Source of the DNA: Asterella californica
Lineage: Eukaryota; Streptophyta; Marchantiopsida; Marchantiales; Aytoniaceae
NCBI GenBank assembly: GCA_036924285.1
Contig: JAYKYS010000041.1
Coordinates: forward strand, 206,001 to 270,000
DNA length: 64,000 bases
Direction: 5' to 3'
Shown piece by piece: positions 35,126 to 46,097 of the stretch (within the stretch, counting starts at the first letter, position 1; each line of letters starts with the position of its first letter). Both the position numbers and the translations under genes were made by a program. The notes below the pieces were generated by a model. It worked only from the letters and a program-made list of their open reading frames with translations. It was not told the DNA's origin and ran no database searches.

Positions 35126-37537
35126 ATGAGTGGGGATGGGAAAGGTGATGGAGATGGAGCTAGTGGTTCAAGTGGGTTGCCGAAGGTGCAGTTGGATCCA
35201 GCGACTGCATCGATGTTCCAAGCTTTCACTATGTTCTTACGGCAGCAACAATCTGATGAGCGGAAGGAAGCTTTGGCAACAAAGGCGCTACAAGCGGTGG
35301 TCAGCATGATTGACCAGTTTGAAGAGAAAGATGTCTCAAGATATTTGAGGCATTATGTGAAGGAGATGGAGCTGAACCGGGTCTCAGAAGATGAGATGAT
35401 TGAGACGTTTGAGTTAGCAGCAGCTCCAGAGATTAGGGATCATGTTAAAATGCTAACGAATCATTTTAACAAGGATTGGGAGACGTTTGCTCATGCCTTG
35501 ATGGATGAGTACTTCTTGGAGGACTCTGATAGAGTCACCAAGAAGTCCTTCTTGGAGTGGGTTGAGCAACCAAGGAAGGGTCTACAAGCTACTGAGTTGC
35601 TCAGGGAGTTTGAGAAGCAGTTTTCACGGCTAACCAGGATGGAGAAGTTGACGTTGCAGTCCAACAAGACAGAGCTATTTCTCCGGGCTGCAGATGAGAA
35701 GTTGCAGGAGAAGCTAGAGGTACTTCTGGAAGACCGGGAGGAGGACGATGGATTGACTAGCAGCTGGAAGAAGGTTGAAGAAGCTGTTGGTCTGCTCACC
35801 AAGAGGGAGCGGAGGCGAGAGAAGGTTCCTGTTAGGAGAATGGCGCCAACACCTACAGCTGTAACACCTGTTCCTGTAGTCCGACCAGTGGTTCCTATTG
35901 CTAGACAGGTAGTACCAGTTGCTCCAGTTGTTCCAGTTGTTCCAGTTGTTCAGGCACCTATGGTACCTCCGAAGAAGGATGATTCAAACTTTGAGGAGAT
36001 CATGCGTGGAATGCGAGACTTGCAGATCAAGCTCACCAGATTGGAGGAACAAGGGTCTACAAGCGGAGCGAAACCTGTTGAGAAGCAAGGCTGGATCCAG
36101 CGGTGTATCTGGTGCGATGGTACCGATCATCCGCGCAGAGATTGCAAGGAGTTCAGTGATACCTTGCAGCAAGGGGTGATCTTCTGGAAGGATGGGAAGG
36201 TAGCGTTGAGGGATACTAGTGCACTTCTTCAGACCAACTTTGGTAGAGGAGGGATGAAGAAGTTGGTTGAGGACCACCTATCAGCACAAGCAGTCGCCAT
36301 CGTGGAAGCTGGAACTTATGGCACAAGGGTAGAGGATCAGGCTGAGAGGAGTTTCAACAAGCAAGTTGAGCCAAGTGAGTTGTGGTCATCTGTGAAACAG
36401 AAAGAGAAGATGGCACGTGAGACGTTGCAGAGGACAGCTGCTACGATCAGAAGGGATACTGGATGGGAGGATCCGATAGAAGCTCTATCGGTGCATGCGT
36501 ACATCGTCAAGAACCAACACGAAGCGTTGTTGGAAGAGAAGAGAAGGCGAGATTCAGAGGATTCAGGAGAAGGGACTTCTTCAAAGAGACAGACTCGAGG
36601 GGAGAAGGTTCGCCAAGAGCTTCGGGATGCAGGAGCTCAAGACCTACCGATGGACGATGCTCCTTCTTCATCGAAGGAGAAATCTCAGAAGGAGAAGGGT
36701 AAGCCGGCTGCATACAAGCTGCAGTCGGATATCGAGGCTTCAACAGACTTGAAGGGAGTCTTGGAAGATCGCATTTTGAATGCGAAGGTGGAGTTTACCT
36801 TGAGAGAAGTGTTAGGCATCACCAAGCGTGAGTTTCATGATGTCATCATTGATGTCATCAAACGGAAACGACAGATTACGGGTGAGACTAGTTTATCGCA
36901 TGCTGTGGATACTAGGATGTCTGTGGATGAGGAGAGAGAGCTTGCAAGATGCAGTGTCTATTCTCCAGAGGAAGAAAGAGATCGAAGACGCAGGGTGCAT
37001 TTTGAGGATGAAGAGGAGGATGGGAAGCGGAGCTCAAGTCATTATAGCCACAGTCACTGGGCTCGAGCTACGACGGAGACGTTGGTGAGGATCGAAGACT
37101 TGGATGAGCCGGTGGTTGCTCTGATCGATCATGGATCAGAAATCAACATCATGTCCAAGGAGCTATACAAGAAGAAGAAGTGGCCGATCGACATAGAGCA
37201 TGGATGGGTCATAAGAGCAGCCAACAACACGAGAGGAGACTTGTATGGAGCTTGTCCAGACATCAGAGTGCGCGTAGGTGATGTTGCTATCGAGCAAAAC
37301 TTCTTTGTTCAGGAAGCTACATCATACCCGCTCATTCTGTGCCAACCTTTCATCATAGCGACCCGGATGGAGACAAAGGTACTGGACGACGGATCTGCGT
37401 ATGCTAGGATCCGAAGTCAAGATGGGAAGAGAGCGGTACAGTTCCTGATTGTACCGTCCAACCACGAGCGCAACCGAGATCGTTTGAGGGAGAAGCCGCT
37501 TCCAAGGGTGAGTGAAGAGTTCAAGGATTTTCGTTGA
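35126..37537 (+). CDS. Gag with zinc knuckle and C-terminal aspartic protease (element A)
   Basis: Intact frame of 803 codons from ATG 35126; the open frame extends seven codons further upstream without an ATG. A helical gag-like region (WETFAHALMDEYFLEDSDR) is followed by a Val/Pro-rich linker, then a CCHC knuckle (CIWCDGTDHPRRDC, CX2CX4HX4C, about residue 325-340). A long charged segment follows. A retropepsin-like domain begins at DHGSEIN (about residue 667), where the usual D-S/T-G appears as D-H-G. Gag forms the virus-like particle and protease would cleave the polyprotein. The frame stops just before the pol region. Known families: Ty3/gypsy gag and retropepsin; the D-H-G variant recalls fungal elements I remember but could not search. 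Confidence 0.88.
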   Translation: MSGDGKGDGDGASGSSGLPKVQLDPATASMFQAFTMFLRQQQSDERKEALATKALQAVVSMIDQFEEKDVSRYLRHYVKEMELNRVSEDEMIETFELAAAPEIRDHVKMLTNHFNKDWETFAHALMDEYFLEDSDRVTKKSFLEWVEQPRKGLQATELLREFEKQFSRLTRMEKLTLQSNKTELFLRAADEKLQEKLEVLLEDREEDDGLTSSWKKVEEAVGLLTKRERRREKVPVRRMAPTPTAVTPVPVVRPVVPIARQVVPVAPVVPVVPVVQAPMVPPKKDDSNFEEIMRGMRDLQIKLTRLEEQGSTSGAKPVEKQGWIQRCIWCDGTDHPRRDCKEFSDTLQQGVIFWKDGKVALRDTSALLQTNFGRGGMKKLVEDHLSAQAVAIVEAGTYGTRVEDQAERSFNKQVEPSELWSSVKQKEKMARETLQRTAATIRRDTGWEDPIEALSVHAYIVKNQHEALLEEKRRRDSEDSGEGTSSKRQTRGEKVRQELRDAGAQDLPMDDAPSSSKEKSQKEKGKPAAYKLQSDIEASTDLKGVLEDRILNAKVEFTLREVLGITKREFHDVIIDVIKRKRQITGETSLSHAVDTRMSVDEERELARCSVYSPEEERDRRRRVHFEDEEEDGKRSSSHYSHSHWARATTETLVRIEDLDEPVVALIDHGSEINIMSKELYKKKKWPIDIEHGWVIRAANNTRGDLYGACPDIRVRVGDVAIEQNFFVQEATSYPLILCQPFIIATRMETKVLDDGSAYARIRSQDGKRAVQFLIVPSNHERNRDRLREKPLPRVSEEFKDFR

Positions 37538-37540
37538 GTA

Positions 37541-38001
37541 CCACTATAGAGCGGGATTGTGGTGGTGCGCAAGAGAATGTACTCTCGCTTGATGGAGATA
37601 GTGCCTTTTGTACAGGGTTTGTTGGGTTTTCAGATTGTGGGATTGCTATTTACAGGAGGATAGAAGAGTTGAGAAGAAAAGAACAAAAACATTTGCGTGG
37701 TGTTGAGTTGATGTTGAAAGAGTTGGGTGAGCTAGAAGGGGATGAATGGATTTCTGGTGTTTATGAAGAGAATGGGTTGGAGGATCCTTTGCGAGAGATC
37801 ATGTCTATTGGATGGGAGGATATGGATAAGGTCGTGCAGATTCATTCAAGGGAGGTCTATTCGGTGATCGAATCATTCCGTGCACCGGAGGTTCGAGTTG
37901 AGACAAGGTACAAGACAGTAGATAGGAAGGTAAAGCTGCTGGTCCTTTGCCGGAAGACACCAACCAACAGATGGATCGAGCTTCAAAGGAGAAGAGTTTG
38001 A
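37541..38001 (+). pseudogene. Pre-RT segment of pol (element A), frame 1
   Basis: A coding-like stretch after the gag stop, containing RVETRYKTVDRKVKLLV. It is continued in another frame from about 37947, where PEDTN... begins, so a single-base shift near 37940 splits pol. No catalytic motif lies in this segment. Confidence 0.6.
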
Positions 38002-39089
38002 GAGATCCTGTAATGATAGGACACAAGTTCACGGAGAAGACCCTTGAAGAGCTGAAGATTGGATCTGATGAGTCTCTTCTACCAGAAGAGAGGATGTGCT
38101 TCAAGGAGATGCTTTCAAGACATGAGAAAGCATTTGCTTTTGAGCCACATGAGATTGGGTGTGTAGATCCGTACGTTGTTACCCCGATGGTTATCTTCAT
38201 GGTACCGCATGTGCCGTGGAACCTGAGACCAATTCTAGTACCGCGGGCTCACTTGCCCAAACTAGTGGAGTTGCTGAAGGAGAAGATGCGGATGAAGATC
38301 TTGGAGCCGTCGTTTGCACCATATTCAAGCAGATGGTTTACAGTACCAAAGAAGAATGGGTCGCTGCGGTTCATCCAAGACATGCAGCCGGTGAACGCAG
38401 TAACAATCAGAAATGCTGGGGTGGGACCGATTGTGGATGAGTTTGCAGAAGCGTTTGCAGGAAGAGCGATTTACTCGATGGGAGATCTTTACTCAGGGTA
38501 TGATCAGTTTCAACTAGCGGAGGAGAGCAGAAGCTTCACGACAATGAGGACACCTTTGGGGTTGGTTAGGATGTGTACTTTACCACAGGGAGCTACCAAC
38601 TCGGTAGCACACATGATGAACGGGATGAATCGAGTTCTAAGAGACTTCATTCCTGAAAAGACGATGCCGTTCTTGGATGACATCCCCATTAAAGGATGTG
38701 TGGAAGATGAGAAGGATGAAGCATTAGATCAGAGAGGGTGTCGGCGATACGTCACTGATCACATCGCAGACTGTGAGAAGATCCTATCTCGACTTGAGGA
38801 AGTTCATCTTACGTTGTCAGGTGCGAAGTCTACTTTTGGGGTTAGAGAGGTTTTGATCGTTGGTCATTTGTGTGGATCGTTTGGTCGGAAGCCAGATCCG
38901 AACAAGGTGGATGCGATTGGAAGGATGAAGGAGGTTTGCAACTCGCTGACAGAAGTAAGAAGATTTTTGGGTGCTTGTGTATTCTACCACATTTGGATTC
39001 CTCATTATGCGCATGTGACGGATCCGTTGTATGGATTGTTGCGTAAGGTCATAAGTTCAGATGGGAGGAAGAGCATACTGATGCGGTAA
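37947..39089 (+). pseudogene. Reverse transcriptase (element A)
   Basis: The frame holds the RT domain: RWFTVPKKNGSLRFIQD, MGDLYSGYDQFQLA, LPQGATNSV and the catalytic box PFLDDIPIKG (FLDD in place of the more usual YIDD/YVDD), followed by EVRRFLGACVFYHIWIPHYA of the connection region. Both catalytic Asp are present. The frame ends at 39089 by a frameshift near 39050, after which the reading continues in the frame of the RNase H segment. Copies RNA into cDNA in the particle. Confidence 0.85.
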
Positions 39090-39103
39090 GGAAGCTGAAG
39101 TCT

Positions 39104-40999
39104 TTGCTATCATCTCCTCCAGTTCTGGGAAGGATTGATTACAAGGGTGCTAGGCCGGTGGTTCTTACTGTGGATACAAGTCCAGTTGCAATTGGATGGG
39201 CAGTCGGACAGGATGATGAGGATGGAGAAAAGTTTACGGTTAGGTTCGGAGCGAAGGTGTTAAGTGCTCGACAACGTGCTTACCCGCAAGTGAAGAGAGA
39301 ACTGTGGGGTATTGTTTCAGCTATGAAAACTGAGAAAGAGTATTTGATTGGAGCAGTAGTGGTGGTTGAAACTGATTGCTTGCCGTTGTTAGGGATGATC
39401 ATGAATTGTTCAACTCCTGATATTGCGATGTTACGATGGATCGCATATATCAAGTCGTTGAACCCGGAGTTTAGACATATCGCAGGGAAAGATAATCCGA
39501 TGGCGGATATGTTATCTCGAGCTCGGTATGATGGGGAGGATGAGATGGTAGAAGACATTGACGATGTGGGTACAGAGTTCTATTCGATTGCACAGACAGG
39601 AAGAGAAGATGAGTTGTTTGTTGAAGGGTTGTATGATGATGATTTACTTGATATCGAGAGGTACCTTAGTACGATGGTTAAGCAGACAGGTTGGACGGAT
39701 GAGAGGTTTCGGCGAGTTCGAAGGAAGGCCTACAACTTCATGTTGCAGGATGGGTTTCTTTGGAAGCGACCGAAGCAGAAAGGTGGGGTACCGCTACGGG
39801 TGATTTGCAACAAGGAAGATCAGCAGAAGTTGCTCAAGGCGTTCCATGAGAGTCTTTGGGCTGGACATCGAAGGATTTGGGCCACTTTTACAAAGATGAA
39901 AGAGCGATATTGGTGGAAAAACATGTACAAGGATGTTGTATCTTTTGTGGAGTCTTGTTTGACATGTCAGATGTATTCGAACATCCGACATCGTGACGGA
40001 TTACATCCGACTTATCCGTTGGCAATCCACTTCAAGTGGGTGATAGACTTGGTGATTATGCCGGTTGGATTATGGCAGATGAGATACTTGGTACTTGCTA
40101 GAGAAGATCTTTCAAATCAAGTCGAGGGTAGTGCGCTTCGGACGAAGACAACTGAAGGGGTATGTAAATTTCTCTTGGAAGAGGTTGTTTGTCGGTATGG
40201 ATGTGTGGGAAAGATCACTGCAGATCGGGGAGAGTTAGATGCACATGAGGCTCGTGAATTCTTTGCAAGGTGTGGAGTGAGGTTATCACTGACAACTGCT
40301 TACAACCCCGAAGAGAATGCCAAGAGTGAACGTGGTCATCCACCCATTGTGAAGGCTTTGGTGAAGGCTTGCAACGGAAGGGTGCGCGAGTGGCATCGAC
40401 TCTTACCATTTGCGTTATGGGCAGATAGAACGACGCACAGCTCGGTGACAGGTTACATGCCAGTGGAACTCATCACAGGTCAGAAGCCTATCATGCCGAT
40501 TGAAGAACATGTTCTGACATGGAGTGTGTTACCTTGGGAGGACAATTTGACTAGAGAAGAGCTTCTTGCTATTCGAATTAGGCAGTTAGAGAGAAGACCA
40601 GAGGATATCCAAACTGCTTTGGATAGGCTGCGAGAAGCACGGTTGAAGAACAAGATCAGATTTGATCAGCGACATCGTTTGAGACCCAGGGAAATCAAAG
40701 AAGGTGATTGGGTGTTAGTCTATGACAACAGTCTAGACAACCAGCATAGTGCACTCCGGAAGTTTTCCAGAAGATGGTTTGGTCCGTATGTGGTGAAGAA
40801 GGTTCATGACAACGCAACTTACGCCCTGCAAGAGTTGGATGGAACGAGCTTGAAGGTACCAGTGGCAGGTAAACGTGTCAAGACTTTCAAAAAGAGAGAT
40901 GAGGAGGTCGATCTAGCATATATCTTGACGGAGTTTCAGTTTGAGGATGAGGATTATGCAGAAGATCTTGAAGGTGATGTTGGTTACGATGGGAAGTAG
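39104..40999 (+). CDS. RNase H and integrase (element A)
   Basis: Open frame of 631 codons, without a clear own start; it was originally the C-terminal part of pol. RNase H: TVDTSPVAIGWAV (Asp), QVKRELWGI (Glu), VETDCLPL (Asp), GKDNPMADMLSR (Asp). Integrase: an HESLWAGH...CLTCQ zinc-binding part, then the DDE core with VIDLVIM, TADRGEL and NAKSERGH carrying Asp, Asp and Glu. All catalytic residues of both enzymes appear present. The C-terminal part (GDWVLVYDNSLD...SRRWFGPYVV) is the usual integrase tail; no chromodomain or PHD finger follows. Confidence 0.85.
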   Translation: MLSSPPVLGRIDYKGARPVVLTVDTSPVAIGWAVGQDDEDGEKFTVRFGAKVLSARQRAYPQVKRELWGIVSAMKTEKEYLIGAVVVVETDCLPLLGMIMNCSTPDIAMLRWIAYIKSLNPEFRHIAGKDNPMADMLSRARYDGEDEMVEDIDDVGTEFYSIAQTGREDELFVEGLYDDDLLDIERYLSTMVKQTGWTDERFRRVRRKAYNFMLQDGFLWKRPKQKGGVPLRVICNKEDQQKLLKAFHESLWAGHRRIWATFTKMKERYWWKNMYKDVVSFVESCLTCQMYSNIRHRDGLHPTYPLAIHFKWVIDLVIMPVGLWQMRYLVLAREDLSNQVEGSALRTKTTEGVCKFLLEEVVCRYGCVGKITADRGELDAHEAREFFARCGVRLSLTTAYNPEENAKSERGHPPIVKALVKACNGRVREWHRLLPFALWADRTTHSSVTGYMPVELITGQKPIMPIEEHVLTWSVLPWEDNLTREELLAIRIRQLERRPEDIQTALDRLREARLKNKIRFDQRHRLRPREIKEGDWVLVYDNSLDNQHSALRKFSRRWFGPYVVKKVHDNATYALQELDGTSLKVPVAGKRVKTFKKRDEEVDLAYILTEFQFEDEDYAEDLEGDVGYDGK

Positions 41000-41059
41000 G
41001 ACGATAAGCCGATCCACTCCTTGGTTGGTATCTCTGGTGCATACCGAAGGATGCACAGG

Positions 41060-41074
41060 TTCAGAGGGGGTGGA
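41060..41074 (+). promoter_or_regulatory. Polypurine tract of element A
   Basis: TTCAGAGGGGGTGGA directly precedes the right LTR (TGTCGTG), the expected place for plus-strand priming. Confidence 0.7.
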
Positions 41075-43096
41075 TGTCGTGTCGTGGACCGGCTCCTACT
41101 TGAAATTCAAACTTCTATGCTTGTTGCTCCAAAGACACTCATGAGGAATAAGCTAGGCCCCAGCTTACGGGTTTTTGGCACAATCTCAGATCTCCATTTT
41201 CATCGCATAGATGGGTAGAGCTCCTTGTCAGCTTTCCACAGGCACTTTGTCTACTTCGTTTGGACGCTTAGTGGAAAAGTTACAGGACTCGAAAGATGGA
41301 GAAAATAAGCTAGGCCCCAGCTTACGGGTTTTTAGCACCACTTCGGATCTTCGTTTTTATCGCACCAGTGGATAGAGCTCCTTGTCAGCTTTCCATAGGC
41401 ACTTCATCTACTTCGTTTGGATGCCTAGTGGAGAAGTTACAAGACTCGAAAGATGGAGAAAACAAGCTAGGCCCCAGCTTACGGGCTTTTGACGCAACTT
41501 CGGATCTTCGCTTTCATCACATAGATGGGTAGAGCTCGCTGTCAGCTTTCCATGGGCATCTTGTTTACTTCGTTTGGACATCCAGAGAAGAAGTTATGCA
41601 ATTCGAAAGAAGGTAAAATCAAGCTAGGCCCCTAGTTACTTGCTGACTGGGTATTTAAGGCTTCAGGCGTTATATCAAAGACGCAAGGGGCCTGCTTCTT
41701 ATTATTGAGGGTTGAACTTCGTACGTACAGACTATTGCAAGGGGGTTGCTTAAGGGGCTTGCTTGTTCTTACGACCTGTCGGTGGATGTTTTGGAGAATT
41801 GGGAAGTCCAATACACGCGAGCAAGGTGTCATCGGGTTCAGATCTGTGCAGGCTACGCACAGGTTAAGACGGTTCTTGAAGAGACGGATCGGGGGGTTGT
41901 GTTCTGGGAGAAATTGAGACGCAGGGAGCAGAATTGGGGTTTTCAGTTACATGTGAAGGAGAGTTGGACCGTTCGGGCCGTTCTGGAGTCCAAACTTGCT
42001 GTCCTTGGATCCATCGGGATCAGAACAACGAGTTCTTCAGGAAATTGAAGACGATACAAAGTTTTATTGGGCGGTTTGAGAGTTGTGAGAGAAATTGGCG
42101 CGCAGGGAAGCGCTTGCGTCAGGTTTTCATCGCCTGCGACCTGAGATTGGATTGTTCTTCGCGATCGGTGAGCCAAGCTCTTTGTTCTTGGTGCCTACGC
42201 GATCAGGGAGTCCTCATGTACGCACAGGGGAAGACTGTAAGTGAATTGGATTGTTGGTTTGGGTGTGGTGAGCAAATTTGAGCCGCAGGGAGCCGATTTA
42301 CGTCAGTTTTTTGTAGCCTGCGACCAAATTTCTCGAGTAGTTTTGCAAGGGGAACTCCAAACGGCTTGTTTGGAGTCTTGTTGGGTTCAGGGTAGCCAGA
42401 TCTACCTACCAGCGAAGACGGATATCAGTTTAGAAGATCCGTTTGTGCGGTGTGAGCGGTTTTAAGCCGTAGGGAGGAGTTTTTGAAGGTTCGGTCACCT
42501 ACGACCGAAAATTGGCGATATCTCGACTATCGGGAGTCGGATCTGAAGGTTTCTTGGGTCAACGGAGTCAGGGAAGGAGACCCTATCAACATTTGAAGAT
42601 CGTTTGGCGAAAGGAGAAAGTTCCCAGATAGGTCTTTTTCGGTTCCTTCGCTACAGGTTTCGTCCTTTTGAGTTCGTTAAGGACTTAGTTGGTTGTGTAT
42701 GGCTTGTGGTAGCTAGCTTTAGCCAAGAGCTAGTGTGTGGATGTGGTTTGGACTTGGGTTTGGATCGCATGATACTGTTGTGGCTCTGGTTGTTAGCAAA
42801 GAGAAGTTCCTCTTGCTTTGAGCTACGCTTTGGCGATTTCAAACTAGGGTTGCGTTTCAGGGGTTTGTTTTAGGGCTTCTGAAGTAGGTTACAGACCGCT
42901 CTGGTCTTTTCCTCAATTTTGTGCTGTTTGGAGAAAGAATCGACAATGTACATACTTTCAGAGTGGTATATATCGCAGCATTCCTTTTCGTGGTTGTTCT
43001 TCTCTGTCTTGTCTCTGTTTGGCACACAGCATCTCCACAGCCAGGAACCTCGCGTTTTCCTGGACATCCTTCACGCACAAAATACCCGACACGATA
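41075..43096 (+). repeat. Right LTR of element A
   Basis: 2022 bp, same length as the left LTR and about 98% identical by eye. It contains the same 157-bp tandem repeat (units at 41150, 41307, 41464 and 41621). Confidence 0.92.
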
Positions 43097-43376
43097 CCGT
43101 CTTAGTAGGAGATAGGTGAGCTCAGTAGGAGCGAGGATAGGCAAGTTGTAGTTACGATGGTGACGAGGATTTCGACATTCTGGTTAGAGAGTGTGTCCGT
43201 GAGATTCTATCACCACGGAGTTCTCGGGAGGTTCTGATGGGGACTTCTTGGACAGTGGGTATACACGGAGTGGGGTGAGGTACCGACGACCTACACCATT
43301 GCCATTGGTTGTTCGAGAGGACGACTCAGACGCAGACAACGCGTTTTCTGATGGTGAGTCTAGTGTCACCACATCG

Positions 43377-43380
43377 TTGT
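43377..43380. other. Target-site duplication TTGT (left of solo LTR)
   Basis: TTGT at 43377-43380 and again at 44485-44488. D/B has the undisrupted gag sequence with a single TTGT followed by GGGACATGG. Confidence 0.85.
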
Positions 43381-44484
43381 TGTGTTTCGCGCACCTACCG
43401 CCTTGTTGCATCAGCGGAAGCTCTAGCTCAGTAGGTCGCAAACTTTACACCGCTAACCTGCAAACACAATCACAAGTTAGCGTCCATGCACCACTTACCT
43501 TAGTTCTGTTTGGTCCGGACCGGAGCCGGACCGTCTCCCTAACCATCAAGCTCAGCAATCCTAAGTCCCGACTTAGATCCGCCTAAGTCGGTCCCAAAAC
43601 ATGAGCAAGTCACAATATGACTTGGGGCGGACTTCCCATAAAGTCCAGGGTCCTAAACGGTGCCTCCAGCACACCTAGCGGCCCAACCGCCCGTGATGTC
43701 CGTCTGGGTCTAGGTTCCCGAACGGTGGTCTAATCCGCCGACTCGTTCCATAGTCTTGCCCCAGTCCTTACATCGTTCCTAAGTCCACACATCCAAGTCT
43801 GGATCGAAACGTGCCTTGGAACCGGCCCAGCCATCACCTCATGCCCCCAGAGTCCGCCCGCCGAACCCTGGGGTCGGATGACTCGTCCTGGCCCACCCAA
43901 GCATCGAGCCCCCCCTCGTATATACTTCTAGGGATCGGCGGCCCCGCCCTCCTCTTTGGTCCCTGAAAATTATACCACAACCCGATTGTGGTTCGGCCAT
44001 AACTTCCAGCTCGGAGGTCAGATAGAGGAGTGTTATATATCACTGGAAAGCTCTCGACGAGATCTTTCCAATGATACCTCACTCGCCTCGAGATCTTACG
44101 TGGAGCTCCGTCCACGACCTAAAACGTCCTTGGAGCTCCAACACTTAGCAGTTTTTCTGAAACCTGTGGTCCAGACCAGGGTCGAACCATGTGGTTCGTC
44201 TACGTCTCGGACCCACGTCTCAGACCTATGTCTGAGACTCATATTTCAGTCCATTCCCAGACTCGCCCCCTTAGGTCAGCGTTCGTCTGGGGGCCTCTTG
44301 GGGTAAGCCCTTATGTCATAACCCAAGGTTCCAACCTTGGTTCAGAGAACCACTTAGGGTTCCTCTGACCCCGACTTCCGATCAAGCCGATAAGTCCTAC
44401 TCGCAGCGTTCACAACCTAGCGCAAGTCCGCTAGGGTTCTGTTGTTTGCGTCTGCGCCTGATCTTGAGAATGAGGGGCGCGACA
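43381..44484 (+). mobile_element. Solo LTR of another LTR retrotransposon
   Basis: 1104 bp beginning TGTGTTTCGCGC and ending GGGGCGCGACA, flanked by TTGT on both sides, inserted inside the gag frame of element C. No internal coding region is present, so it is a solo LTR left by LTR-LTR recombination. The first 72 bases of the window are another copy of its 3' end. Strand assigned from the TG...CA ends and may be reversed. Confidence 0.85.
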
Positions 44485-46097
44485 TTGTGGGACATGGACG
44501 AGATCTATGGGACCACGCAGGGACCTCGACGTTACTCGGGTACGGTGGGTACCATTGAGCTGGATGACTTCATCCAGGAGTTCGACAGTTGATGCAATCT
44601 GCAGCAAATGCGGAACCCACAGTTGTTCATACCTTTCATGGCGTGGAAAGGTTTGTTTCAGCACTTGGAGGGACCGCCGATGGACGATTACCACGAGTTC
44701 ATACGAGACTACGGTGTTGAGATTGAGTTGTGGAGACAACATTGGTCTCCCAACTACGTTTCTATCACTACTGGTGCAGTTTCGAGAGACATAGCACCTA
44801 CGAGGTCAAGTGCCAGTAGTAGTGGTACATCCACGGATGACGGAGTCCCTACTACCAGCGGTGTGTCCACTAGTAGTGGAGCAGGTGGTAGTGCGAGCGG
44901 GATACCACCAGAGTTTAACCCTGTGGTTCAGTTCTTTTATTGTTTGAGGAAGAATTATCAGGGTGTGCGGACCGACAAGTTAAAAAGTCTGCAGGAGTTC
45001 CAGCGGAAGACTGGAGAGAGCCTACGCGAGGTGTTTACTCGCATGAGGCGGTTGATCAGCGTTACCCAAGGGGTGACAGAAGCACAGGCAGTCCAGTTCT
45101 GATATGGGATACTAGATCGGGAGCTGCGTAGGAGAGTCAAGGATGCCACTCTCCTTAGAGACACCGCTCCGACATTAGCGGTTGTCTTTAGTTTGGCTGA
45201 GCGGATAGAGCTCAACATGGTAGAGGAGAGGGTGGTGACTGCTGGGTTCAGGAGGGACGTATCACATGAGGCGACCTCCTCTTCTCGAGGATCACAGGCT
45301 ACGCAACAGCGTGGTGGTGGCGGTGATAAGGATCGTGTTGAACACTCGTGATCCCATGGAGGTGCTGGAGGATTTGGTGGGCAGAAGCCCATGCCGTCCT
45401 TCTCTAGTCAGCAGCAAGCAGGTCCTTGCTGGACTTGTGATGGTCCTCATCAGCAAAAGGATTGTCCACAAAGGAGAGATGGTTATGAGACATCTGGGAC
45501 GTCTCAAGCGGTGCCTAGGCAGTGTGAGCATTGCGGACGACCAGGTCACAGTAGTGACCGTTGTTTTGATCTTCATCCTGAGCTACGGCAAGGGAAGGTT
45601 GATCGTGGACGAGGCGGAGGAGCTCAGGGAGGCCATGGTGGTCGAGCTGGAGGTAGAGGTCCAACACCTGGGAGAGGATCAGTTGGTCCACCGTCTGCTA
45701 CGACGTCAGAAGTAGGTATGGCTGCTCGAATTGAGCAGTTGAAGCAGAGGATAGCTAGTATGGCTATGGCTCAGCGGAGATCTGGTGGAACAAAAGCTTC
45801 CACGTCTTATGGAGGAGAAGGAGGTGACCTCGACTTCATGGCTGGTGTGGCGCAGATTGAGGCATCTGCGACAGTGACTCGGAGTGCAGTACGTATCTCT
45901 GAGTCACGAGGTGCGTCAGTGGAGTTGGATCCACAACGCGGGGAGGCTGGGAGACAGACCAGACTTCCTCAATCGTTCACGCTATCAGAGGCATTGAGGA
46001 CTCCTTCTATGGTTCATAAACGGTCTACCGATGGTGTAGTGGAGTTGGAGGCATCGACATCCAAGAGTGGGATAATGCGAGTCAACCCTCGACGTCT

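Larger units (their letters stand above)
33028..43096 (+). mobile_element. Full-length Ty3/gypsy element 'A' with 2-kb LTRs
   Basis: 10,069 bp nested in the leader of element C. Both LTRs are exactly 2022 bp (33028-35049 and 41075-43096), begin TGTCGTGTCG and end CGACACGATA. By eye about 40 differences separate them (~2%), mostly transitions, so the insertion is fairly recent. Internal order: gag with zinc knuckle and protease in one frame, spacer, reverse transcriptase, RNase H, integrase. The pol region is broken by two frameshifts. No chromodomain is seen. Confidence 0.92.

Noticed and set aside
34810..35307. 165-codon minus-strand frame across the left LTR end of A
   Set aside because: It crosses the LTR/internal boundary and overlaps gag; the part in the right LTR is continued differently. 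A shadow frame.
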